In this document: piece by piece, positions 26,232 to 36,084 of the stretch | Layout: every line of letters begins with the position of its first letter | Position numbering within the stretch: the first letter of the stretch is position 1 | Origin: Acinetobacter haemolyticus CIP 64.3 = MTCC 9819 | GTDB taxonomy: Bacteria > Pseudomonadota > Gammaproteobacteria > Pseudomonadales > Moraxellaceae | NCBI RefSeq assembly: GCF_000369065.1 | Contig: NZ_KB849812.1 | Coordinates: forward strand, 254,804-318,803 | Length of the DNA: 64,000 nt | Direction: 5' to 3' | Position numbers and translations under genes: made by a program | The notes under the pieces: generated by a model | Seen by the model: only the letters and a program-made list of their open reading frames with translations | Told to the model about the DNA's origin: nothing | Database searches by the model: none

Positions 26232-26996
26232 TCATTCAAGATAAGGATTAAAACGAACCAACTGCTTAAAACCACTTTGAACTACCATCGCTGTACGCGA
26301 TTTGGGTCGAACAAGTGCTTCATGTTCAGTAAATTCAATCATTTGCTGATTAAAATCTAGGCGTGGATATTGTGTATATAACTGTTGTCTAAATTGAGAA
26401 GAAAACTCAAAACCCCGACTGCCAATCACATCACAACTGGCGGCTTGTTGCAGTAGATGAGCTTCGATCCCGTCATCAACCGCAACATAAGGATTCATGT
26501 GCATACTGATCACATCAAACAATTGCTCAGCACGCGGGGCTTGCCATCCTTGGACTAAAGACCAGTCTTTTGCAGCATAAGCCCCTTGTCCTGCAAAGCA
26601 ACGACAATCTTCATGATGCTGATAATGCGGCTCGGTCATTCCCAAATCATGTAACAAACACGAGACTGCCAGTAACTCGTCATCATGCTTCAAGCCTTGT
26701 AACTTGGAAAACGCCACGGCGTAATACCATGTTCGTAAACAATGATTCTGCAAACTCACTGAACTACAGGATCGCATCTTTTCGATCGCCTGTTTGACAT
26801 CATCACTATCAGGCAAATGTAAATCCTCTACACTCAAAAACTGCCGAGCGTTCAGCTTAGAATGACCTGCTAACGCATACATCTTGATGCTTTGTTTAAG
26901 TACTGGGAATAGGCTATGACGTAATAAAGCCATCCGATCTTTTAAAGACAAATCACCTGAAGTTTGAGCCATCCATGCTTGTCGACCAATCTGCAT
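26232..26996 (-). CDS. HD-domain metal-dependent hydrolase
   Basis: A 254-residue protein with the HD superfamily pattern: SLQNHCLRTWYYA supplies the first His, LLHDLGMTEPHY the His-Asp pair (near residue 118), and a final Asp lies near AASCDVIGS. The arrangement resembles the cyanamide hydratase-like HD subfamily as well as general HD phosphohydrolases. The substrate is unknown. It has no signal peptide. GGTGG lies 6 bases before the ATG at 26996. It stands alone on the minus strand between acr1 and a LysR gene, with no clear operon partner. Confidence 0.75.
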   Translation of the reverse strand: MQIGRQAWMAQTSGDLSLKDRMALLRHSLFPVLKQSIKMYALAGHSKLNARQFLSVEDLHLPDSDDVKQAIEKMRSCSSVSLQNHCLRTWYYAVAFSKLQGLKHDDELLAVSCLLHDLGMTEPHYQHHEDCRCFAGQGAYAAKDWSLVQGWQAPRAEQLFDVISMHMNPYVAVDDGIEAHLLQQAASCDVIGSRGFEFSSQFRQQLYTQYPRLDFNQQMIEFTEHEALVRPKSRTAMVVQSGFKQLVRFNPYLE

Positions 26997-27096
26997 TTTT
27001 ATCCACCTATAAAATTAGAGTAATTACTCTAATTTTTAGTTTTACTGTAAATTTTTCTCCATGTCAAAGTGATCTGAGGTATTGTTCTGATAGAAG

Positions 27097-27984
27097 TTAA
27101 AGTAGTTTTTTTAAATGTTGCTCTAACCAGTCAATAAAGTCTTGGAAATATTTTGGGCGATATTGTCGATCCGTCAGCAAAATATTTACAGGCAATTCCA
27201 AGCATGGAATATCTGAAAAGAGCCGCTGTAATTGTCCTTGCTCCACATAAGTTTTCGCATCAAATTCAGGGATCTGAATCAAGCCGAGGCCAGCTAAACC
27301 TGCTTGAATATAGGCTTCTGTATTTTCAACCAGTAAACGATAAGGCATGTTAATCCGATGATTTTGAAATGCTAACTCACTCCGTTCTCGATAATGTTTT
27401 GCCACATGGTAATCCACAGCAAAATGCCGTTCTAACGCATCAAAATGCTTCGGCTCACCATATTCCGCCAAATATTGTGGCGATGCCAAAGTCCAGATTT
27501 GCGTCTGTTTAATCGGTCGAATCAGTAAATATTCATCCTGAACCTGCCCAACTCGCACCACACAATCCAGTTGTTGTTCAATCAAATTTGAAAAATCATC
27601 GCTGCCATTAATCAACACTTTGACTTTAGGATAGCGTTGATAAAATGCGGATAGATGAGGAATCAATACTTGTGTTGCCAAGCGTTTCGGCATACCAATA
27701 CTGATCTTGCCCTCTTGACTACGCACCTGCGTTTTAAAACGATTTAGCTCTTTAAGCTGAGCGACCAGACGTATCGCCTCCTCATAAAACAAACTGCCTT
27801 CATGCGTTAATGCAACTTTGCGGGTAGTTCGATAAAACAGTAATACTTCATATTCTTTTTCCAAAGCTTGAATCGCATAAGTCACATTTGAACGAGGCAG
27901 CCCCAATTGCAGTGCAGCTTGGGCAAAAGATTGTTTCTCAGCCACCAGACAAAAAATCTTTAAACGCTCAATTTTATCCACTTT
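27097..27984 (-). CDS. LysR-family transcriptional regulator
   Basis: A 295-residue LysR-type regulator. The N-terminal winged helix-turn-helix (IERLKIFCLVAEKQSFAQAALQLGLPRSNVTYAIQALEK) is followed by a substrate-binding domain. The HTH is of the CrgA-like group. I start at GTG 27984, giving MDKIERLKIFCLV, which matches family N-termini; a TTG three codons earlier (27993) is possible. It diverges from the short-chain dehydrogenase gene at 28089 across about 100 bases, so it probably controls that gene and itself. The ligand is unknown. Confidence 0.88.
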   Translation of the reverse strand, partial: KVDKIERLKIFCLVAEKQSFAQAALQLGLPRSNVTYAIQALEKEYEVLLFYRTTRKVALTHEGSLFYEEAIRLVAQLKELNRFKTQVRSQEGKISIGMPKRLATQVLIPHLSAFYQRYPKVKVLINGSDDFSNLIEQQLDCVVRVGQVQDEYLLIRPIKQTQIWTLASPQYLAEYGEPKHFDALERHFAVDYHVAKHYRERSELAFQNHRINMPYRLLVENTEAYIQAGLAGLGLIQIPEFDAKTYVEQGQLQRLFSDIPCLELPVNILLTDRQYRPKYFQDFIDWLEQHLKKLL

Positions 27985-28088
27985 ATTATTCAACTTTTTT
28001 GCACAATCAGTTCAATACTAACAACTATTTCAAACAAATAAATTCAATTAGGATGTTTTTTACGCAAAACAACATGAGGAATAAAGCA

Positions 28089-28844
28089 ATGTCACAACAT
28101 GATCTGAAAGGAAAAACCGTACTGATTACCGGCGGTGCAAAAAACTTAGGTGGATTAATTTCCCGTAAATTTGCTGAACAAGGAGCAAATTTATTGATTC
28201 ATTACAACAGTGCCGCAACACAATCAGATGCTGAAGAAACCTTAAAAGCAGCACAAGCACTGGGGGTTAAAGCAATCTTGGTACAAGCAGATTTATCTAA
28301 CATCCAGAACATTGAAGACTTATTTGTAAAAGCCAAAACAGAGTTTGGCGGTGTAGATATTGCGATTAATACTATCGGACGTGTGCTCAAAAAGCCGTAT
28401 CTAGACACCACCGAACAAGAGTTTGATGGCATGAATGACATCAACAATAAAATTGCCTATTTCTTTATTCAAGCGGCTGGCCGCCATCTCAATCCAAATG
28501 GAAAAATCTGTACCATTGTCACCAGCTTACTTGCCGCTTATACAGGTCTTTATTCAACCTATGAAGGATTAAAAGCGCCTGTGGAACATTACACGCGCGC
28601 CGCATCGAAAGAGTTTGGTGAACGCGGTATTTCTGTTACTGCCGTTGCTCCTGGCCCGATGGATACACCATTTTTCTACGGCCAAGAATCACCTGAAGCA
28701 GTGGCGTATCATAAGTCAGCATCAGCTTTGGGCGGTTTAACCAAGATCGAAGATATTGAGCCCTTAGTCCGTTTCTTAGTCACTGATGGTTGGTGGATCA
28801 CAGGACAAACCATTTTCGCCAATGGTGGGTACACCACGCGTTAA
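28089..28844 (+). CDS. Short-chain dehydrogenase/reductase
   Basis: A 251-residue SDR with an N-terminal cofactor motif TGGAKNLGG (variant of TGxxxGxG) and INTIGR in place of the usual NNAG. The catalytic Tyr and Lys appear as TYEGLK rather than YxxxK with small residues. The C-terminal WWITGQTIFANGGYTTR is typical of the FabG-like group. I start at ATG 28089 (MSQHDLKGKTVLITGG) with AGGA 8 bases upstream. Longer open sequence into the LysR gene is not coding. It is the presumed target of the divergent LysR regulator. The substrate is unknown. Confidence 0.85.
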   Translation: MSQHDLKGKTVLITGGAKNLGGLISRKFAEQGANLLIHYNSAATQSDAEETLKAAQALGVKAILVQADLSNIQNIEDLFVKAKTEFGGVDIAINTIGRVLKKPYLDTTEQEFDGMNDINNKIAYFFIQAAGRHLNPNGKICTIVTSLLAAYTGLYSTYEGLKAPVEHYTRAASKEFGERGISVTAVAPGPMDTPFFYGQESPEAVAYHKSASALGGLTKIEDIEPLVRFLVTDGWWITGQTIFANGGYTTR

Positions 28845-28892
28845 GGCATTCGCAACAAAAACTGGGAGCATAACCTATATGCTTCCAAGCTT

Positions 28893-29210
28893 TTAATTTA
28901 ACCAAAACACCAATCCATAAAAACATGCCAAACTCAAAATGATCGTCAACAAGGTATGACGGACTTTATACGCAATCAAAATCGTTAAAATCGTCGCCAG
29001 AAAATAAGGATTCAATAAAGTTTCACGAAATACACCATGTTCATCCATAAAAACAATTGGTGTTGCGATTGCCGTCAACAAACACGGGGCGGAGTATTGC
29101 AAAGATTGTTGAAACCATTTGGGTAAACGCAAAGGCAGATTCGGCTCGAGCAAAATATAGCGATTCATAAACACGACCAATGCCAGAATAATCAGGACAA
29201 ACCAAGTCAT
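28893..29210 (-). CDS. azlD: Branched-chain amino acid export subunit AzlD
   Basis: A 105-residue membrane protein with four hydrophobic segments, of the AzlD family. It partners AzlC in exporting branched-chain or related amino acids. Its start codon overlaps the azlC stop as ATGA, implying translational coupling and stoichiometric expression. The conserved family feature YSAPCLLTAIATPIVF is present. It is the last gene of the azlCD pair. Confidence 0.88.
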   Translation of the reverse strand: MTWFVLIILALVVFMNRYILLEPNLPLRLPKWFQQSLQYSAPCLLTAIATPIVFMDEHGVFRETLLNPYFLATILTILIAYKVRHTLLTIILSLACFYGLVFWLN

Positions 29211-29917
29211 GCTTTACGCTCCCGAAAATTCTGTAAGCAAGTTGCTGTAAACATTCCAATCACCCCTGCCATAATCGCCGCACTTTTAAAGTCTAAACTT
29301 AGGAATACCACTGTTAAAGTGACTGAAACGAGTACACCAACCAAAGTATTTAAGTTTTTTATAAATGGAATCACGATTGCGATGAACGTCGCAACGATGG
29401 AAAAATCGAGATGATATTGGTCTAAATTGGGAACAGCGGAGGCTAGAAAGACCCCACAAATACTAAATAATACCCAACACAAATAAAAGCAAAGCCCAGC
29501 ACCAAGCAGATAATGAATATAATGCGGTTGCTTTTTAATACTCACTGCAAACAATTCATCCGTCAGCAAAAAGCCCAACATTAACCGATCTTTTAAAGGT
29601 TGCTTAGAAATATCTTCACGTAAATACAGTGCATATAAATAATGCTGCGTGGTAATCAGAAAAACGGAAATGATAATCGTGATTGCGGGTGTTCCTGCCA
29701 TCACTAAACCTAAGGTCATCAATTGTGCAGCACCAGCAAAGACCAGCGCCGACATCCCAATAGCTTGTAAAGTCGTAAGCCCCGCTTGAATCGCCATTGA
29801 ACCTGCCAGCAAGCCCCACGGCAATACCGCAAAACACAACGGCAGTATTTTGATCACGCCATTCAAAAATGCCCGTGATTCGGACATCTGCGTATCATCT
29901 ATGCTTTCACCTAACAT
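29207..29917 (-). CDS. azlC: Branched-chain amino acid exporter subunit AzlC
   Basis: A 236-residue inner-membrane protein of the AzlC family (large subunit of two-component amino acid exporters such as AzlCD, BrnFE, YgaZH). It has family signatures LPWGLLAGSMAIQAGLT, FAGAAQLMTLGL and TDELFAVS. It has about seven hydrophobic segments. It overlaps azlD by 4 bases. An AraC-type regulator on the same strand begins 900 bases upstream and ends 77 bases before it. The exact substrate cannot be told; valine, isoleucine, leucine or methionine are known for relatives. Confidence 0.9.
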   Translation of the reverse strand: MLGESIDDTQMSESRAFLNGVIKILPLCFAVLPWGLLAGSMAIQAGLTTLQAIGMSALVFAGAAQLMTLGLVMAGTPAITIIISVFLITTQHYLYALYLREDISKQPLKDRLMLGFLLTDELFAVSIKKQPHYIHYLLGAGLCFYLCWVLFSICGVFLASAVPNLDQYHLDFSIVATFIAIVIPFIKNLNTLVGVLVSVTLTVVFLSLDFKSAAIMAGVIGMFTATCLQNFRERKA

Positions 29918-29994
29918 TTACATCACAACAGTTCATTAAAACCTAGTGACTATGCCAAAAATCAACCGCTGGAGATTGCATAAAATTGCTATTT

Positions 29995-30825
29995 TTATTT
30001 GAGGTAAGCGATATAACCGCCCGGTGTAATTCCAAAAGTTTGACGAAAATGTCGACTAAAATGACTTTGATCTGAAAAACCACACTGCTGCGAAATCTCA
30101 GATAAGTTTAGTCCTTGTCTTAATAATTTTTGTGATTTCTGTAAACGTGCTTGAATTAACCATGCATGGGGTGAGAGTCCTACATGCTTTTTGAATTGAC
30201 GCAAGAAATGCCATTGACTCAAATTTGCCATTTCCGCCAATTCGATGAGTGAAAACTCTTGCTCAGGCATACTCGCCATTAATTCTTTAATATTTAAAAT
30301 ACGTTGTTTGGTATTACTTAGATCAGCCGTATGTGGTCTAGTTTGACTATACTTTGACACCAACCAAGCAATCGTAGATAAGAACAAGGTTTGTTTGAGT
30401 AAGGTATTATTCGGTTGTTCAAGTAAATCAAAGAGAAATCGGAATTGCTGTGCTAAACCTTCGTCATGCAACACGGCGTCTCTAAACCATGGTGCTGTAC
30501 CATGTACTGTCGTCAGATCACGGGTTAATTCATGGAAAATCTCTGGTGTCGGATAAATTGCCCGATAACGCCAACCAGTTTCTACAGCTGACGAGCCGGT
30601 ATGCACTTCATCTGCATTCACTAAAATAATATCGCCTTGTGGTGCGACATGGTTGCCACCTGTGCGATAGAACCGTTGTGCACCCTCTTCAATCACACCA
30701 ATACAAAATCCTTCATGGACATGCCGAGAGAACTCCTGCTGAAAGTAACTGGCTTTCAACATTTCTAAACCACCGAGTTCTTCGAGGTGTAAGTAATCGA
30801 CTTGTTCTCGAGGTCTACGTGACAT
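29995..30825 (-). CDS. AraC-family regulator, probably of azlCD
   Basis: A 276-residue regulator with an N-terminal AraC-type cupin sensor domain (HEGFCIGVIEEGAQRFY, then NADEVHTG) and a C-terminal double helix-turn-helix (LAEMANLSQWHFLRQFKKHVGLSPHAWL and ISQQCGFSDQSHFSRHFRQTFG). This layout is common in regulators encoded next to azlCD/leuE-type exporters. The ATG at 30825 has a near-perfect AAAGGAGG 5 bases upstream; a GTG immediately before it is an alternative. It lies directly upstream of azlCD on the same strand, so it may be cotranscribed with it. Confidence 0.88.
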   Translation of the reverse strand: MSRRPREQVDYLHLEELGGLEMLKASYFQQEFSRHVHEGFCIGVIEEGAQRFYRTGGNHVAPQGDIILVNADEVHTGSSAVETGWRYRAIYPTPEIFHELTRDLTTVHGTAPWFRDAVLHDEGLAQQFRFLFDLLEQPNNTLLKQTLFLSTIAWLVSKYSQTRPHTADLSNTKQRILNIKELMASMPEQEFSLIELAEMANLSQWHFLRQFKKHVGLSPHAWLIQARLQKSQKLLRQGLNLSEISQQCGFSDQSHFSRHFRQTFGITPGGYIAYLK

Positions 30826-30942
30826 CACGACCTCCTTTGGATTTTCACATCAAATCAGGTTAACGCAATAGGATACGATTTATAGAATAAAATTGCTGTT
30901 TTATATTCCATTATCAATCTATCACTTAATCCGCCCAAACAA

Positions 30943-30966
30943 AAAACCTTCCCGAAGGAAGGTTTT
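30943..30966 (-). terminator. Intrinsic terminator of tex
   Basis: CCTTCC, loop TTCG, GGAAGG (minus strand) with A/T flanks, ending in TTTTTTG, 20 bases after the tex stop. The TTCG tetraloop gives extra stability. Confidence 0.9.
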
Positions 30967-30985
30967 GTAAGTGAGCTAGATTAGA

Positions 30986-33340
30986 TTATTTAGATCCTTT
31001 AATGCCAGCTTGTAATAACAAGGCACCCAAACCACCAATTTTTTGCTCTTGTGGCTTGTCATTTTTTGGCTTGTTATGTTGCGGACGTTTAAAGTCACCA
31101 TCTTTACGTGGCGGACGTTGACCTTGTGGCTTACGCTCTGAACGTTCAGGACGATCCTGCTGTGCACGTTGCTGGCGTGGTGCTTTAACAGGCGCAGAAC
31201 CTTCTGCACGCATACTCAAGTTGACGCGATTACGCTCCACATCCACTTGCATCACACGGACTTGCACGATTTGACCTGGTTTCACCACTTTATGTGGATC
31301 AGAAACAAATTCATTCGCAAGTTCAGAGATATGTACTAAACCGTCTTGATGTACACCCACATCCACGAATGCACCGAAGTTCGTCACATTGGTTACAACA
31401 CCTTCAAGCTGCATTCCTTCAGTGAGTTGAGCAACTTCAGTAATGTCTTCACGGAACTTCGCAGTGCGGAATTCTGGACGAGGATCACGACCAGGTTTTT
31501 CCAATTCTGCTAAAACGTCTTGAATGGTTGGTAAACCGAATTTGTCATCAACAAACTCTTCTGCTTTCACTTGGCGAATGATTTCAGTGTTGCCAATAAT
31601 GTCTTTTACAGTCGTTGCTTTTGCTGCGACGATTTTTTCCACTAAACCATAACTTTCAGGGTGAACTGCTGAGGCATCTAATGGCTCAGAACCATTTTGA
31701 ACACGTAAGAAACCTGCTGATTGTTCAAAAGTACGCTCACCTAAACGTGGTACTTTTTTCAAAGCTTGACGGTTATCAAAACGACCGTGCTCTTTGCGGT
31801 ATTCAACGATTTGCTGTGCAATCGCTTTGTTCAAGCCTGCAATATACGCCAAAATCGCTGGAGATGCGGTATTTACATCAACACCGACCGCATTCACACA
31901 GTCTTCAACCACAGCATCCAATGTTTTTGCTAAACCTGTTTGATTCACATCATGTTGATATTGACCAACACCAATTGATTTAGGGTCAATTTTTACCAGC
32001 TCAGCCAATGGATCTTGTAAACGGCGCGCAATTGAAACCGCGCCACGAATAGATACATCAAGTTCTGGAAGTTCTTGTGCAGCCAGTTCACTTGCAGAAT
32101 AAACAGATGCACCTGCTTCACTTACAGTGATACGTGTTAATTTCAGATCCGTATTTGCCGCCATCATTTCAGCAACAACAGCTTCTGTTTCACGGCTTGC
32201 TGTTCCATTACCAATCGCAATAAGTTCCACGTGGAACTCTCTGCATAAACGCGCGAGTTCTGTAATAGAACCTTCCTTGTCTTCTTTCGGTGCGAAAGGA
32301 TAAATGGTGCTGTGTGCCAGAACATCACCCGCATCACTCACCACAGCAAGCTTCACGCCTGTGCGAATACCAGGATCCACACCCAATGTCGTGCGGCTAC
32401 CTGCTGGCGCAGAAAGTAACAAATGGCGTAAGTTTTCTGCAAATACATCCATTGCTTCAGCTTCAGCAGCCAAACGCTTATCCGTGAGTAATGAGTGCTC
32501 AATTTGTGGACGCACTTTACCCAGCCAGAATAGTTTTGCAGTTTGCTTCAAATAATCCTGACGGCTTTGTGGTTGAATTTGTTCAAGATTATACTCAGTC
32601 TCAATACGTGCTAATGGTGCATCATCTTCACCATCCACTTTTAAGCCTAAGACATTTTCTTGACGACCACGTAACATCGCTAATAAACGATGTGAAGGTA
32701 CTTTGTTTAAATTCTCTGAAAACTCAAAATAATCACGGAATTTCTTACCGACTTCTTTCTTCTCTTCAGAAGCCACTGCACTTTTCAAGACCGCAGTTTT
32801 AGCGAAGGTTTGTTTTAATTCAGTGGTCAACGCAATATTTTGCGCCCAATCGTCAATCAAGATATGTTGAATCGCATCCAGTTGGCTTTCAACATCTGGA
32901 TAATCTTCATGGCTAAAACCAGCCAATGCTTCGGTTGGGTCAATTTGTTCAGCAATAATTTTTTCTGCGATCGGACCTAAACCCGCTTCTTTTGCTTTAA
33001 AAGATTTACTGGTGCGTTTTGGTCGATATGGCGCGTAAATTTCTTCTAATGCATTTTTGGTTTCTGCCGCGTTAACACGTGCCAATAAATCATCACTTAA
33101 TTTATCTTGTTCTGTTAAAGACTGAATCACTTTTTCACGACGTTCGTATAAATCACGCAAATACGTTAAACGTGTATCGAGTTGGCGCAATTGGGTATCG
33201 TCTAAGCCTTGCGTGACCTCTTTACGGTAACGTGCGATAAAAGGAACACTGGCGCCTTCATCAATTAAACGAATAGCAGCTTCTACTTGGTTTGGACGTA
33301 CGGCAAGTTCATTTGCCAACTGCTGAACTATGTCAGTCAT
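30986..33340 (-). CDS. tex: Tex-family RNA-binding transcription accessory protein
   Basis: Tex is a cytoplasmic nucleic-acid-binding protein related to eukaryotic Spt6. The 784-residue protein has an N-terminal helical region, a YqgF/RuvC-like domain (TTLGVDPGIRTGVKLAVVSD, about residue 320), helix-hairpin-helix segments (NTASPAILAYIAGLNKAIAQ and ALKKVPRLGERTFEQSAGFLR), and an S1 RNA-binding domain (LEGVVTNVTNFGAFVDVGVHQ, about 640-710). It ends in a basic, Arg/Pro/Gln-rich tail. I start at ATG 33340 (MTDIVQQLANELAV), the family N-terminus; a GTG at 33376 would add 12 residues. Single-gene unit. Confidence 0.95.
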   Translation of the reverse strand: MTDIVQQLANELAVRPNQVEAAIRLIDEGASVPFIARYRKEVTQGLDDTQLRQLDTRLTYLRDLYERREKVIQSLTEQDKLSDDLLARVNAAETKNALEEIYAPYRPKRTSKSFKAKEAGLGPIAEKIIAEQIDPTEALAGFSHEDYPDVESQLDAIQHILIDDWAQNIALTTELKQTFAKTAVLKSAVASEEKKEVGKKFRDYFEFSENLNKVPSHRLLAMLRGRQENVLGLKVDGEDDAPLARIETEYNLEQIQPQSRQDYLKQTAKLFWLGKVRPQIEHSLLTDKRLAAEAEAMDVFAENLRHLLLSAPAGSRTTLGVDPGIRTGVKLAVVSDAGDVLAHSTIYPFAPKEDKEGSITELARLCREFHVELIAIGNGTASRETEAVVAEMMAANTDLKLTRITVSEAGASVYSASELAAQELPELDVSIRGAVSIARRLQDPLAELVKIDPKSIGVGQYQHDVNQTGLAKTLDAVVEDCVNAVGVDVNTASPAILAYIAGLNKAIAQQIVEYRKEHGRFDNRQALKKVPRLGERTFEQSAGFLRVQNGSEPLDASAVHPESYGLVEKIVAAKATTVKDIIGNTEIIRQVKAEEFVDDKFGLPTIQDVLAELEKPGRDPRPEFRTAKFREDITEVAQLTEGMQLEGVVTNVTNFGAFVDVGVHQDGLVHISELANEFVSDPHKVVKPGQIVQVRVMQVDVERNRVNLSMRAEGSAPVKAPRQQRAQQDRPERSERKPQGQRPPRKDGDFKRPQHNKPKNDKPQEQKIGGLGALLLQAGIKGSK

Positions 33341-33728
33341 CGTGATTGATTCCACAAGGGTTAAGTCTAAAAGCACTGATTATAAAGTCCATGACCATAA
33401 AATCCACTATTGTTTTTTTAAAATATTGTGCACAGGCCCCATTCTTTTGTGAAAAAGCCTACAGTTTATGCTAATTCACCAATGTTTCTAAAATACCGTG
33501 CTTTTTTTGCCTATCTATTGAAAAATAGATTGATTGTCATAATTTCACCTGTATATATTTGGTATCTTTCTCTTGATTTTATTGGCAATATTTGTTGCTT
33601 TATAACATAGTCAAATCTGTGCAATGAATCGTATACTCGTGGGTCTACGGATACTTCATAATTGAATTATCAATACTTCATATAGCATTGCATAAAGACG
33701 ATGACAATAAACGATAAAGGAGCACAGC
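33341..33728. other. Divergent intergenic region between tex and ompR
   Basis: A 388-base AT-rich gap. A 60-codon open frame at 33428-33610 has no Shine-Dalgarno or recognisable content and I do not call it. Promoters for both flanking genes must be here. I see no clear pairs of sigma-70 boxes; only the ompR ribosome-binding site AAGGAG at 33717-33722 is distinct. Confidence 0.7.
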
Positions 33729-34493
33729 ATGAGTTTAGTTGTACCTGCCGAATCGACGGAAACTGTTCAGCATGAAACAGACCGCGTCGAACGCATTTTA
33801 GTGGTCGATGACGATGTGCGTTTGCGTACGCTTTTACAACGCTTCCTCGAAGACAAAGGTTTCGTCGTTAAAACTGCCCATGACGCAACACAAATGGATC
33901 GTTTGCTACAACGCGAATTATTCTCGCTGATTGTTCTTGATTTTATGTTACCTGTTGAAGATGGTCTCAGTATTTGCCGTCGTTTGCGCCAATCCAATAT
34001 TGATACTCCGATCATCATGCTGACAGCACGTGGCAGCGACTCGGATCGTATTGCAGGCTTAGAAGCGGGTGCTGATGACTATTTACCAAAGCCATTTAAC
34101 CCAAATGAGTTACTTGCACGTATTCGTGCGGTATTACGTCGCCAAGTTCGCGAAGTTCCAGGCGCACCGAGCCAACAAGTTGAAGTGGTCAGCTTTGGTC
34201 CGTGGGCACTTGATCTATCTACCCGCACCTTAACGCGTGAAGGTCAGGTCGTCACCTTAACCACAGGTGAATTCGCAGTATTAAAAGCATTGGTTCAGCA
34301 TCCACGCGAACCTTTAACCCGTGATAAGTTAATGAACTTAGCCCGCGGTCGTGAATGGGGTGCAATGGAACGCTCAATTGACGTCCAAGTTTCCCGCTTA
34401 CGCCGCTTAATTGAAGACAACCCTGCTCGTGCTCGCTATATCCAAACCGTTTGGGGTGTAGGCTATGTATTTGTTCCAGATGGTGCTGAATAA
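33729..34493 (+). CDS. ompR: Two-component response regulator OmpR
   Basis: A DNA-binding regulator responding to the sensor EnvZ, classically to osmolarity and envelope state. The 254-residue protein has a receiver domain with acidic pocket D27-D29, phospho-acceptor D71 (LIVLDFMLP), T99 and K121. It is followed by a winged-helix output domain (about residues 150-245) ending RYIQTVWGVGYVFVPDG, typical of the OmpR subfamily. AAGGAG lies 7 bases before the ATG. An N-terminal extension of about 18 residues precedes the receiver. It is followed after 18 bases by envZ. Confidence 0.95.
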   Translation: MSLVVPAESTETVQHETDRVERILVVDDDVRLRTLLQRFLEDKGFVVKTAHDATQMDRLLQRELFSLIVLDFMLPVEDGLSICRRLRQSNIDTPIIMLTARGSDSDRIAGLEAGADDYLPKPFNPNELLARIRAVLRRQVREVPGAPSQQVEVVSFGPWALDLSTRTLTREGQVVTLTTGEFAVLKALVQHPREPLTRDKLMNLARGREWGAMERSIDVQVSRLRRLIEDNPARARYIQTVWGVGYVFVPDGAE

Positions 34494-34511
34494 GTTCAGG
34501 AAATTTAGACG

Positions 34512-35966
34512 TTGAAACTTGAACCTATCGACCCACAAGAGTTTACTGATTTCGTGGCCTATTCAGAACGGCCACGGACCAAATGGGAACGCTTTTTAGA
34601 TAAAATCAAACCTCGTTCCGCAGCCATGCGTACCACAATACTGGTACTTCTCATGGTTTTTTTCAGCCTTTTCATGTCGTTATGGTTCTTTTGGCGTACG
34701 CTCTATTTACCTGAATTACAGCAACATGCACGCTATCTCGCGATTGAACTTGAACTGGTTAACAATCCTGATATCCGTATCTTGCATCGTGATACCGAAG
34801 TCGATGTGGATACATGGCTTAAAAATCGGATCGGCATTGAATACATTACTGATCCTAAAGAGTTTCCAAAAGTTGAAGATAAGTTTCTAGCTGAACTATT
34901 CACCAATCAAATCGAGGAAAAACTAGCCAAAGAATTAGGTGTAGATGACGTTACCGTCTATTTTAAATTTAAACCGATTCCAAGGATCTGGATTCAAACC
35001 CCAGAAATGAATGGCAACTGGGTACGCGAGCCATTAAAAACCTATGCCAACTACAGCGTTGAACTGATCGCAACGTGGCTATTTGGTGTGCCGATTCTTT
35101 CTTCGATTATTATCCTTATTTTGGTTCGTCAGATGAATCGTCCATTACGACGACTACAAAATGCGGCGAATACCTACAGTAAGACGGGCAAAGCACCTTA
35201 TTTAGATACCAATCACGGCCCACTGGAGATTCGTCAGGTCAATCAAGCCTTTAATCATATGGTGTATACGCTTGAGCAGACCGAACGTGATCGTCAAATC
35301 ATGCTTGCAGGTATCTCACATGACTTACGTACACCACTAACACGTATCCGTCTCACCGCGGAAATGTTACCTGATGAGTTTCTGCGTGAAGGTCTGGTAT
35401 ACGATGTCGATGATATGGATGCGATCCTAAATCAATTCATCTCGTATATGCGTGATGGTTCGGATGAGGAACTCAGCGACACCAATATCAATACTTTATT
35501 ACAAGAACTGGTGGTGCAATTCCAGCCTCTCGACATCCAGTTTGAAATGCAAGAATTGCCGATTATTCCTGCACGCAGCTTGTCATTAAAACGATTGATT
35601 GCAAATTTATTGAATAATGCTAAACGCTATGGCTCAGAACCAATTGAACTATCAGCAAGCCATGTTGATGACCATATTCTGATTACTGTTGCAGATCATG
35701 GCGAGGGTATTCCACCGGATCAGGTTGAAGAACTAATGCAACCTTTCGTTCGTGGTAATTCGGCAAGAACAATCCAAGGCAGTGGACTCGGATTAGCAAT
35801 CGTGAAACGAATTGTGGATATTCACCAAGGTCAGATCAATATTCGTAACCGTGAACAAGGTGGTTTAGAAGTCGTGATTTCATTACCGATCCCATCACCT
35901 GAATCAGATGAACCACAAAGTAATACCATTGATAAAATTAGACAAACACTAACAGGGCACTTTTAA
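34512..35966 (+). CDS. envZ: Sensor histidine kinase EnvZ
   Basis: The inner-membrane kinase and phosphatase for OmpR. The 484-residue protein has TM1 (TTILVLLMVFFSLFMSLWFF, about residues 39-60), a periplasmic sensor region, TM2 (about 195-215) and a HAMP linker. The dimerisation/phospho-acceptor box GISHDLRTPLTRIR has its His at residue 270, and an HATPase domain carries LIANLLNNAKRYG (N box), DHGEGIPP and GSGLGLAIVK (G boxes). Translation appears to start at TTG 34512 with AGGAA upstream. No ATG lies before TM1 except one at its edge, which would remove the cytoplasmic N-terminus. Operon with ompR. Confidence 0.94.
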   Translation: MKLEPIDPQEFTDFVAYSERPRTKWERFLDKIKPRSAAMRTTILVLLMVFFSLFMSLWFFWRTLYLPELQQHARYLAIELELVNNPDIRILHRDTEVDVDTWLKNRIGIEYITDPKEFPKVEDKFLAELFTNQIEEKLAKELGVDDVTVYFKFKPIPRIWIQTPEMNGNWVREPLKTYANYSVELIATWLFGVPILSSIIILILVRQMNRPLRRLQNAANTYSKTGKAPYLDTNHGPLEIRQVNQAFNHMVYTLEQTERDRQIMLAGISHDLRTPLTRIRLTAEMLPDEFLREGLVYDVDDMDAILNQFISYMRDGSDEELSDTNINTLLQELVVQFQPLDIQFEMQELPIIPARSLSLKRLIANLLNNAKRYGSEPIELSASHVDDHILITVADHGEGIPPDQVEELMQPFVRGNSARTIQGSGLGLAIVKRIVDIHQGQINIRNREQGGLEVVISLPIPSPESDEPQSNTIDKIRQTLTGHF

Positions 35967-36084
35967 TCAGACAATTTTTGATCAAATATATTGTTATTCA
36001 CCTTAGACCTTAGCCTAAATTCAATACACTTTTCACATTTTAGGTCTAAAATCCATTGCTGATAAAAAGCAACATTGAGAATGG

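Noticed and set aside
28860..28892. Imperfect hairpin between the SDR and azlD genes (GGAGCAT / ATGCTTCC)
   Set aside because: A stem of about seven pairs with one bulge and no T tract; it may help convergent termination but is not convincing.
33428..33610. 60-codon open frame in the tex-ompR gap
   Set aside because: No ribosome-binding site, low-complexity hydrophobic content typical of AT-rich intergenic DNA, and no recognisable motif.
36003..36049. Inverted repeat TTAGACCT / AGGTCTAA between envZ and the CoA-transferase gene
   Set aside because: Arms are 8 bp with a 31-base spacer in AT-rich DNA and there is no T tract; too weak to call a terminator or operator.
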